DNA from: Spisula solida
Lineage: Eukaryota > Mollusca > Bivalvia > Venerida > Mactridae
Assembly (NCBI GenBank): GCA_947247005.1
Contig: OX365948.1
Location: forward strand, 39,064,601-39,128,600
DNA length: 64,000 nucleotides
Direction of reading: 5' to 3'
Part shown: positions 15,401 to 27,400 of the stretch, piece after piece
Layout of the letters: the number at the start of each line of letters is the position of its first letter
Numbering within the stretch: the first letter of the stretch is position 1
Notes under the pieces: model-generated
Told to the model about the DNA's origin: nothing
Databases searched by the model: none
Seen by the model: only the letters and a program-made list of their open reading frames with translations
Translations under genes and position numbers: made by a program

Positions 15401-18400
15401 ATCATGTGGAGGCGGCAAAAAGCTTCGTGCGCGCATTTGCGAAGGGGATGAGGGCGCCAATGTAGGTCTTGAATGCGAAGGACCTTCCCAAGAATACAGT
15501 GAATGTAACACACAAGAATGCCCTGGTAGGCGAACTGTTCTTGTGTCATGAACCTGCATGCGTCAGTGTTTAGCAAGTGTTTAGCTAGCGTTAGCTTAGT
15601 GTACCATATTCCTGCTTGCTTTGCGCGACGTTAGCAAACAGACAGCGCAGCCTATGCTTAGGCGATTTTTAACTGACTGGCATTGACGAGGCGGAGAGCG
15701 CAGACACGGCACCCAATGTAGGTATTTTGTGTTGCCTCACGTTGCGTCATGTGTTATGTCTAATAGATGTATACGCCTTGTGTGTCATTGCTGAGTAATT
15801 AGTCATCCTCTCCATTTGTTATGTGTGTGTCTTAGACATGTAGATTAAATGTTCTTCATTGTCCATTGGTTTTATGGACTTTATATATGTTTCCCATTCC
15901 TATACTTATGTTTTTTCTTCTGTAATGTTGCGTTTCCTTCATTACCCATGTACTCTCGTTCTCCTTTGTGTCTTATATTTTTATCTTATTTCCTTTTGAA
16001 AACATACAATGCGTTAACACTATAAAATATCTAATACATATGAACTATTTCTGAACCTATCTTATACCAAATCTGCTGTTTCTGAACCTATCTTATTTAT
16101 AGGCATCTACAAAGTACCAGTACATGTATAAGTATGATACACGATCTAGTTCCGCTTTATTCTCTGTTTTTCTTTTCGGACAATTTCCACTTTGGTTTGT
16201 CTGCTAACAGGCCGGTCAAGATGGCAAATATCAAATAACATAATTCTTCCATAGTAATTACTGAAGAAACTTTTATTTTGTAACTCTCTTACCTTACTAG
16301 CGCAAATGATTTACATACGATCGTATGCGCCCAAAACTGTCCACCAGAAGGTGGCCAATTACTGGTTGGAAATGTTCTCTTCTTCTGTTACATTGGTAAC
16401 GAGCAGGTCTGTCACATTTAGAAAAGTTGTCAGTTGCTAGTGGAAGAGCAAGTTCATTAATTCCAGTAACGCTGGTTATGTCAACTGGCTATCCTGAAAA
16501 AAAAGTATAAAACTAATCGAAAAGAAAAATGAACAAAATAAATAGAAAATACTATATTTTTTCTCATCTTCGGTATTGTTATAATGGTTATTTGTAGTGG
16601 ATGGTGTTTGGGAGACCTGGGCATCCTGGGCCTCATGTAATGTGTCATGTGGAGGTGGTACACGCTGGAGATTTCGGAACTGTACGGGACCATTCTTTGG
16701 TGGGGCAGACTGTCCGGACAGTGATTTGTCGGCAGAGGAATGTAATACTCACAACTGTCCAGGTAAGTTATCTAGTTTCATATACCATGCTTATGGTTAA
16801 AGATACTGAGCTACAGACTGTTTATTTTAAACTTTTGTAAGATACTAGATGATCCAGATATACGATGTCAGTAGAGGCCCGAATGGAAGAAGACTGTATT
16901 ATTGTAAATAATTACGTTAAACCTCGTAAAATAAAGACCTTACTAACTTGCTTAATTCTTTTACTTACTGACTAACTTACATACTAGATCTTTTAAACTT
17001 CATTTTGAAAGTCGACTAAATCTCTGAAAAACGATTAAATATTCATTTTGACATACGATTGCGAAGACTAATGAAACGATTTTAACCGTGGTTTCAAATA
17101 GAAATATTATTCCAAGTATTCTTCCGACCATTTGCCGTAGTCTTACAATACAATGTCGTTCATATTTTGATTGCCATCTGGAGTACAGAACATGGAAGTG
17201 AAGTACGATGTACGATTGATGATACTAATGCTATTGTATTGACATATCGTAATAGTACAAACATTCCGGTGAATTTATAATGTTGGCTTACTTTAGATGA
17301 GCACCCAATGTTTTGTGTAATTTGTTGACCAATGTATGATGTGTACTCTACGTGGGACGTTCAAAAATAAACAGGACTATTGTCACGAAACGTGCATGCC
17401 AAAACGAAATTAATCACATTATATACTATCATAAATCGGAATCCTTAAAACAAATACGCAGTCTAAAAGTTACAGGTGACTAAACCAGGTCACTAACGCT
17501 GACCCGGCGCACAAAATGACGTCGCGCTATAAAACACGGCGTTAGTGCTTTGCATAGGGCTACGAAATACGACGTTTATAGTGATACAGGGTGATGAATA
17601 CATTCCAGTTCCACAATGAGTCACACAAGTAAAGCGTTGGCGAGTATCGCATGTATTTTTCGGGATCTTACATCGAATATCTGTGCGAAAATCCGTACCA
17701 TGAAACGTTGGTATTGTTAAAATTTCTCGGTAACTGACGTCACAGACGTTCTTATGATTTCCTTTTACTTCCCTGTCTTACAAAGCTGAACATTTGTCAT
17801 TTGGGACATTCTAAAACTGATAAACGACTCGCAGAAGTGTTTCCAAAATGTAGTTACGATGATTTCATACGATTTTGAGGACTTAATCAGCTTGCTATTG
17901 ACAGAATTTGGTGTTTGTTCGTTTTTCCTTACGTTCTGGTGACGTCACTTTTGCGTCACGAAGTTGTCACTCTTGGAGTTCAACTTGTATTTATTTCAAT
18001 ACCTTACGTCCAAACGTCGTCATTTTTGCAGACATCGTCCAGCATGTACCATGTAATGATACGGCGAAGTTTGAAAACCAACGATATGATGGTATTAAAG
18101 ATACATCACATTACATAGTCGACATTTAAGGCAATTCATGGGCTGCGCCGGGTGCGTGTTACCATGGTTTCAAAATGGACTATTATAAGAGGATGTGGTA
18201 GTGTAACTCGATAAATCAGATATCGAATTTTCGCAATTGAATTCCGATTCCATATTATGTAATAATATTTGTATAATATTGAAAACTGTACCCGTGAGGG
18301 CCCCAGTCCTGTTTATTTTTGAACGTCCCACGTATTCTCAACTAGTTTGGTTGGAGTCTATGTTGTTAGAGATATATTATGGTACATATTAACCACATGC

Positions 18401-21400
18401 TCGTTTGATACATATTCAGAAGCATTTAGACTGCCATGGTACCGACATGTTGATTATGAATATTGATTACATAACAATTATTTGAAATGTTGATAATATG
18501 TTTATTAATGCCTTTCAGTTGACGGAGTTTGGGACAGTTGGTTAAGTTGGGAAGAATGTTCGGTCACATGTGGTGGGGGTAATCAAACACGTGATAGGGT
18601 CTGTATTGGACCATTCTACGGCGGTGCTGAATGTCCAGCCCCAAGCAATGAAACACAAGAATGTAACACGCACGAATGTCCAAGTAAGTACATTAACAAT
18701 AAGTTTGATGCACTTTAAAATTAGTGTCATTTACTTCAATTTCTATGAATTAGTCAGCCTAGGTAACCAGGCAGTAGAGCTTTAGGACTGTTATCATAAT
18801 AACCTGATTCTATTGCTAAATAATGCACTATTTAGTCACAATGATTCGGTTCCAGAAATTGCTGGAAAATAGTACACCGGCATACACCGGCATAACAAGA
18901 TGAACAAACTTAAACTTAAATGAACATGAAAAAGATTGACAGGATATCACAATATTGACAATATGGATATTTGTGATAACGCTCAACTTAATGTCATGAG
19001 CAACGAATTGAAGAAGATTTTGTAAAATTTTGATGGTGTTAAAGTGTCCAAAAAGTGAACACATACCGTCTTACAAGTTGTTTTGTTTAATTGTTTACTA
19101 TGTTCTGCTTCGCTTCCAGTCGATGGTGTGTTATCTGATTGGTCAGAATTCTACTCATGTGACGTCACATGTGGCGGAGGAATACAATGGCGGAATAGAA
19201 CTTGTATAGGTCCGTTCTACGGTGGAGCAAACTGCACAGATGAACTTGAAGATTCAAGAGAATGCAACACACATGAATGTCCAAGTAATGATTTAGATAT
19301 AGTAATTTTAGTTCCTTATAAAAGTTATGTTCCTTTTTATCTAATGGCAATTGTAATCTTTACAAAGTGTAGCTTACTATCGGGTTATTAACTATGATAT
19401 CAAATATTGTCAATGGGAATATAAAATACTTTGAATAATATTCTGATGTTAAAAAAGAGCGGCATGTTTAGATAGTTCAAAACCGAGGACACTGGTCGGG
19501 TGGGGGAGTAAGCGCATTCAGCAAGCAGCAGCCAATGCTTACAGTGGTAACTAGCAGTGTGGCCAATATGTGATACAAGATGTAGGCCTTCATATCCAGT
19601 GGATGAAACATACATTACAGAATGCTTGCATCTGCTCTGTATTATACACATGTACCACCAATAAAGAGTCGACGAAGGGTGCTCAACTATTTTTTAACCT
19701 TCATATTTTAACATGAATTTGTTAATATCTACAGTTGATGGTGAATACGCAACATGGTCGTCATGGGAAGAATGTGACCGAACATGTGGCGGTGGAATAC
19801 AGTGGAGGAATCGTACATGCGATGGACCGTACCATGGTGGTGCAGAATGTATAGGACCTGATGTCGAAAATCAAATTTGTAATGAATTCAACTGTCCAGG
19901 TATGGTTCTCATGATCCCTCGACTAGCCGCCGTATGTGACTTACAAACGGATGATAAAATGTGTTAATTCTAGACGTTAGATTAAGAACAATAAATATTA
20001 TTTGACGACTGATAACAATCCATTGTGCTAATAAACTCCAATACACTTTATAAGGATAATGAATATCACCTTTCTATTGCGATTAATCAATTACGGACAA
20101 TCTCTAACATTTCAAATAAATGATAATTTTACAGTCGTTTTATTAGAAACCTAACGACATGGCATTTGTTCCAACACCTGTCATTAGTCCTGACGTTTTA
20201 TAAAGCTTGAAACAAAAAATTGTGGCAGACGTATTGTTGCAAATGGAAATATGTCTTACTCATGACTTAAAACCCGAAGGAACCTAGTTTTTATTTGGGG
20301 AAGTGGGGGGTAGGTCATGAAATTTACCAGCCTAATTTGAATCAAACAAAACACTGTTGTCATTACGTACCTTAGTTATATATACTGGTATGTATAGCAA
20401 AACATGACTTACCTGTATATTCATATCCTGATTTTATGTATAAGTGAGACACATAGTTAAATGTACCACTGGTTTAGCTGATGCTATGGATATTGAAGTC
20501 CACTAACGTCATTATGGTGCCATGTGTTAGTATTCCATTAAAAGGTCATCATCGAAGGTACTTACTTTAACACTAAGTACTCGTAAGTTCAATTAGCGAT
20601 ATAATTGCGTTTGTATTTATTTTCTAGTTGATGGAATATGGGAACCCTGGACTGACTGGGATGAATGTTCAGTATCTTGTGGAGGAGCTATACATTCAAG
20701 ATACAGAACATGCGATGGTCCCTTTTTTGGAGGGGCCAACTGCTCTGGTCCCGCTACGGATAGCAGGGATTGTAACACGAATCCCTGTCCTGGTCAGACA
20801 TACATAACATACATTCATGCATATATATACTAACCAACGCACAGTATATCTATTACACAATGCATGGAACATATACTAGATCAAAACAGATTAGCTGAAT
20901 ACAAACACAGTAGATAGTTATACTGTACATGTAATCATTACTACATGCATATATTCAATTGCAGATCTTTGTCAGGAATTTGTTTTCCCGACTAGAGATA
21001 ATAGGAATTTCTAATGCGTTTAGCTCGGAAATGTTCTATATTTCGACACAGGGTAACATATTCCAAGTTGTTACACAACAGTTCTACCGTAACTGTGTAA
21101 ATATTAGAATGTCTTGCGTACCGCATTTCACTTGGTGGGTGGTTATGACTTTTAATTATATTGATATAACATGATATTTGTGTGTTTTCGACATTTTTTC
21201 ACACTGTTCACATATTCAACGCATCCCTTCTTGAAGTTCCTCAATCACCGATTGACACCTAAAATGTTGTTTCTGCACATTTCTTATACTCTTATTCTCT
21301 TCTTTAATTGTTTTTGTTGATTTTATACCTTATACATAAAACATACATTCCTTATGTTTATTTAATGATTTCAATATATATTTCGCTTAAACCGTTTCTT

Positions 21401-24400
21401 CAATTAACTTTTACAATATTTGTATTCATGTGTTTACATGTTATTTATAAGAATATCATCGAGTAGCTTATTTTTACTTTTAATGAAATCAATTAAAGTT
21501 TAATGACTTAAGTGAAATTTTAATATAAAAATTTAACAAGTGCACAGTAAAACATAACTATTTAACATATAGTATTACTATGTATACGTTAAGTTGTTTC
21601 ATACAATTTATACATTTATGACCATCATATGGAAATCTTCACTTCACATATAAAGGATACATTTGATCGATTGTATTCAATGCAACAAAATGATCTTTAC
21701 AAATGCCGCAGAAAATAGTAGTTCATGAATATTTTTTTCTGTAATATATACTCGAATATCTTGATAACATATTAGCTTAGCTTAACTGTAGAATGTTGTT
21801 CTATAGATCTAGCTAATCATTATTTATGTCGAACAATTTTTAATCTCTAATTTTATGTAATAAATACATTTAGATACGTCAAAGATTGATTAACAAACAC
21901 TATATATTATTTAACGTACCATGTTCAATAATATACATATTATTATTAACTTACATTGTCGATAGGTTGACATACACTATCAATTAACTTACATCCAATA
22001 TTATTGATTAATTAACATACACTATTTATTAATTTACATAATATTATTTATTAATATTACTTATTCGAACATATTCAATAAAACAAATTACAAAATTTCG
22101 TTTGTAGACTATAGATGACATGTTTTGTAACCAAGGAAACTGATTTCTTTAAACAATTCGAATATTCGAGATTGGTAATAATGATAAACGCTTTATTGAA
22201 CGTTTTATTTGTAAATATAACCGAAAACTTTCCATGTTTTTAAAATTGCGTTCAAATTGTATTTACCGTGGAATGTGACGATTGTTTCAGAGGACGGCAT
22301 ATTTAGAGATTGGAGCACGTGGTATGAGTGTGACGTCACCTGTGGTGGGGGCGTGCAACTTAGGAACAGGTCATGTGACGGACCATACCATGGTGGGAAG
22401 GAGTGTGAGGGTAACTTCGAAGATTCACAGTCATGCAACACACAGGATTGTCCAGGTAATTTCAAAACTACCCAATAATACGATATTATACGTTTATATT
22501 ATTCCAGACTAAATCGATTCCAAGACTATCACACCCGACGCCACACCATCCATGTTTGTTTTATTGCTTTAAAAAATATCAATAGCCAATATTACACGTA
22601 GGCATTAAACAATTGTATTTTACTCCACTCAATTAGTTATCAATAACCAATTGTAAACACCAAGACTTTAGTGAGTCTTTAACTAGCTTGAAAAATATTC
22701 GTAAAACTAAAACACGAATGCGTTCAAACGATTGTTTTTTACCTCCTTCAAACAGTTATCAAAAAACAATTGTAAACATCACGACTTTAGTGAAATATAT
22801 GCGTAAAACGAAAACACAAACGTAGTCAGTAGCCTAGGATATATGTCGGATTTCTTACCAGTAACCATTCTCTGTCTATTTTAGTTGATGGTAAATGGAA
22901 AGACTGGGAAGCCTGGCTGGACTGTAGTGTTACATGTGGTGGAGGGGAAAGATTACGTGTTCGAGTATGTGATGGTCCATTCCATGGTGGTGCCGATTGT
23001 GAAGGTCCTACAAATGAAACAGAACCATGTGGAACCGCTCCTTGTCCAAGTAAGTACATTAGATTCGCTAACTACGAAATTCTATTTAACAGGACAACAA
23101 AGTAATTTTATTAAGCTAACACAAAACTGATAACGACTTCTGGTCGTCTATACAGAATAAACTATTTTAATAAGCAAACGAATACAAAAATAATACAAAC
23201 ACATTAATGATCGTACAGAGAAGGCAACACTCAACCTAAATAGCCGAGCCAAGAAAACATGAAGACATCACATACTACTTAAACAAAAAGACACAGACAA
23301 TGCCCAACGCAACCACACAACCACGTCATATCCCACACCAAAAGTATGCCGCCTCGGTCAGTCAAACTTAACCGGAGTAAGAGCCAGATGACAAGAACAT
23401 AACAAACGGATGCCACGCATTTCACAACAGACATAGTGTACTTGCCATTTTGAAAAACGAAATAGGATAAGGTCACATACAAAATAACCAGTCATGCTTG
23501 TATGCCTGTATAACGGATAATGTATTTTACGTGTGTGCAGTATTTCTGTGCGTTAAGCGATTGCATAATATATTAACAATAATGTCTTTGAAATATTTTA
23601 AATTATTATTTTAACTGTACATACTACTATGTAGTTTATTTAAAACTGCACCACGTATGTTACTATGGGACTTCCTATACTGTGCCACGTGTGTTGCTAT
23701 ATAATTGCACTTATTCTGTACCACGTATGTTGCTATGCAAGTTTTCTTGATACAGCACCTCGTATGTTGCGATGTAATTTCGTTAGTACAATAACACGTG
23801 TGTTGCTATACAATTTCTGAATTATTATTTAATACTGAACCAATTTATATTGCAATGTAATTTTTCTCTAAGAAGTGCGGAATAAAATATTATATATTGC
23901 TAAATGTCATTTTTTAATACTGAACCACATACATATTGTTATTAAAATTATTAAATTTAAATTTATTTTAACGAACCATGTACGTATATGATACTATGCA
24001 ATCTCTTTAATACTGTACGTATTACATGGTCTTTATGTTATAATAAAGTTTATGTTGCCTTATCTTATCGTTATAGTTCCTGGTTTATGGTTTGAGTGGT
24101 CCGATTGGTCATTGTGTACAGAAACATGCGATGGTGGTGTTAGGTACAGAAACCGTACCTGTGACATGGAATCGTTCGGAAATTTAACCATTGCCTGTGA
24201 AGGTGACCCGGAAGAGATCGCGGATTGTCATACATTCTCCTGTTCTCCTCTTGGTAATTGGCAAATAAATATATTTCAAAATAATATTAAAGTTAGATAA
24301 GTGTTCAGGATCAGACACTATAATTATTTGTCTATTTGTTAACGTGTACGAAAATTGCCGAGATGGTCAGTGACTGTGTACGGCGAATTTCCGACTTAGT

Positions 24401-27400
24401 AAGCAATGCGTTGAAAGCTCTTTATATAATCCATTTTTCCTGCTACATTTACAAATTGTAACAAGTTTTTAAAATTTTGAGATATTCCGTTGTTGTTTTA
24501 GCCATTAATTGTGCTGACTGGGCACTGCGTGGATTGAACCAAAGTACAATAGCTGACATTGACCCTGATGGTGAAGAAACTGTATATGAATCAGTGCAAG
24601 TGGAATGCGACTTTGATACGGAACCTGGAAAAGCTGTAACAGTCCTCCGTACGTACTTTTACCAATAACAACTCATTATTATTAATTGGTTAGCAATTCA
24701 CCTCTGTCATTGGTATAGAAGGTGTCACCTGATACTAGTACAATGTATGTGACAATGCAAATGATCCCTATCATGTGATCACCTAACTAGATAACGAATG
24801 CCATGCAATTTGTATCAAATTTTTCCTTCATTTTTGTTTTGTTCTTTTTCATTTTTAAACTTAACCAATGGTATGTACACTAACAATATAGAGTATGCCA
24901 CCAGCAGGTCGTCCGGTGTGTTGAGTGCTATCCTAATATATAAGTTGTAACAATATCTGGTTCGATGTTACTCTTCTCTGACCTCGGCTAAGTGTGTAGA
25001 GAAATTGTCAGTTGCTTGTGGAAAGACCCGTTGCACTGATCACTAAACTGTTGTACTAGTAAGATATGTGCATTCTGTGTTTTTGGAATCTCAGTTGTAA
25101 TGGTAATAAAACTTCAGATCACGACCAAGAGAACAGGACTCAAGTTAGAGGATACGAAGGGGCCGGGGAGTACCAGGTCTTAATGGCATACGATGTTGGA
25201 TGGGGTGAGGCTGTCGGAATCATTGACGGATCTGCTGAATGTGCGCAGTTCATGCGATGGGAGTGCTTCGCTGCAATCATTCACAATCCATTCAACCCTG
25301 ACATGTTGACCACGTTCTGGGTAAACCGTACCGGACATGCGACTAATTACTTCGGCGGAGCGACACCCGGAAGTGGTAACTGCGCATGTGGAGAAACCAA
25401 TTCATGTGCGAATGCTTCTTTACCGTGTAACTGTGATATCAACGATAATGTTTGGAGAGTAGATGAAGGCTTTGTGACGAATAAGGCAGAGTTACCAATC
25501 CTGTCCTTCTATGCCGGTGACACAGGTATGTAATGTGGAGAATTTGTCAAAATTTCCATAGTTTTATCCAACGTTTGACCTCATGCAATGGTCTGATAAT
25601 GAATTAAATAATTGAATACATTTATAAGCTTTAAAAGCATCATCAGTACAAACAGGTATTTAATAAGTAGCATTGTCTTTATCGGAAGTGCTATAAATAA
25701 TGCATTTTATTATAATTAAGAATTTTATCGATTGCATGGATAAAAGACTCTTGAAATAACGTTCGTTGACTTACTTGATTGATTTTTAATGCTTGTGTTT
25801 AAGCAATTTTGCTACGGAGCTAGATCAGATAATTTATATATTTTGTATGCCGTATGAATTAAGGATGAAAATGGAACTGTTCAGCTTTTTAGTTGATTTA
25901 AGTAAAGGCATGATTGAACAGTTCCGCATGTATCCCTTATTGTTTAATATGCGTTAATTACGTATATTACCATTGGCGTTTAGTTTCGTGTCCTTGGTGT
26001 ATATGTTTGTGGTTATGTGTGTGTACAAGTATCGTCGTACCTCGGAAGGGTGTCTCCATTTTTACAAGTTATTTTTCATTGATTTTTGTTATTAAAGACC
26101 GATTGATGTGATGGAAACACTTCATATTGTACTAAGCCAATCAGAAACTCTTCATATTGTTGTAGTGTCGATCAGTATAGATTCTATACTGGCAGAATTA
26201 ACAATATAGTCATTGACCAATAGCTCCCTGGTTTTTAGTATCTGAATATCAATGACCTGGGCTGGTATTCACAAAGCATCTTAGTAGAAAACTTAGATTT
26301 GTCTTAAAAACACGAAAATTTCTAAAGTTTGTCAGCCTAACATGACAATCAAGATTATTGATTTTTTTACATAGGTTTAAATCATTATGTAAAGAGCTAC
26401 TATAATCACTAAGAAAACATGGGTTAATCTTCAATTTATGCACGATATATGCAATACTATTTTTTAACTTAAGTCAAAATATTTAAGTTTTCAACTAAGA
26501 TGCTTTGTGAATACCAGCCCTGGTATGTAAACAATAAACTGCTAAACAAAGAACGACAACTCGTAAAAATTGAAATATGTCACTTCCTTGTGTTATGTAC
26601 CATTAACGGTACCATACTGTCGTTTTTTGTTTTGTTCAAATTATTCCTGGTGTGAAGAACGTAATTGTGTTCCATGGTGTTTGTTTATTATTTACTCATG
26701 TTCAGTTGGACCGTTTATGTTTTAGTTCTTGTTGTAAACCCCTCCTTGAACATTTCAGGCGCTAGCTTTACGTTATGGCATCATTGTGACGCCATCAACC
26801 GTTATCTCAACGACGTCACAGCATTGTTTTACAATTTGTCCTTCAAATATGGCATTTCATTTTACTTACTTCCGTATCTTAAATACGGTTAAAGATATGG
26901 GACCAAACTCCGACACGACAACTCTTACAAATTTGGATTTTCCAAACATTTCTTACATATTGATATCCCTTGATAAACTGGATGTAAAGCAAGTTTAATA
27001 TCGTGGTTGTTTCCTTTTACTTTAACAACTGAAGTACAAACATTATTGATAGTCTTATGCCAGCTGCTACGTTCGTGTTTTTAAAACCGTGGTATTGATA
27101 CAGTCAGATCTCGATATAACGACATCCGATATACTGACAAATTCATTATACCGACATCAAATTTTGGGACAAAAGTATTAAAATGCTCTTTATATCCATT
27201 CAGTATACTGACATATTCGTTACAACGACATTTTTCTTGGAAACAAACAGTGTCGTTGAATCGAGATCTGACTGTAATAGCATAATAACTTAATAAAGAT
27301 ATTGTTTGTTTTTTGGTCATAGTATACCGCCAATACCGATCGATTTGTTTTATTTTCGAAAATGAGAAATGATAACTCAAGATGTATTCACACATTTGTG

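Larger units (their letters stand above)
23050..24076 (+). other. Intron after TSP1 exon 17
   Basis: About 1.0 kb. It holds a dispersed repeat (about 23215-23425) and a diverged tandem repeat of about 36 bp (about 23640-23850). No gene is seen. Confidence 0.6.

Noticed and set aside
15347..15559. Minus-strand proline-rich frames opposite TSP1 exons (also 22205-22465, 22826-23059, 63678-63914, 10432-10671)
   Set aside because: They are antisense shadows of the TSP1 exons, explained by the fixed glycine and cysteine codons on the plus strand.
17908..18129. Frames inside the 982-bp TA-flanked element as a transposase
   Set aside because: They are short, overlap in two registers, and show no DDE/D or helix-turn-helix motif.
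25066..25094. Methionine start of the fibrinogen-like exon
   Set aside because: The coding similarity begins only after the AG acceptor at 25093-25094, so the upstream ATG lies in the intron.
26760..26892. Possible phase 1 exon after CATTTCAG encoding ASFTLWHHCDAINRY
   Set aside because: The acceptor and phase fit, but the peptide lacks the G-x3-G-P-x-x-C strand seen in the other terminal exons and resembles nothing known.
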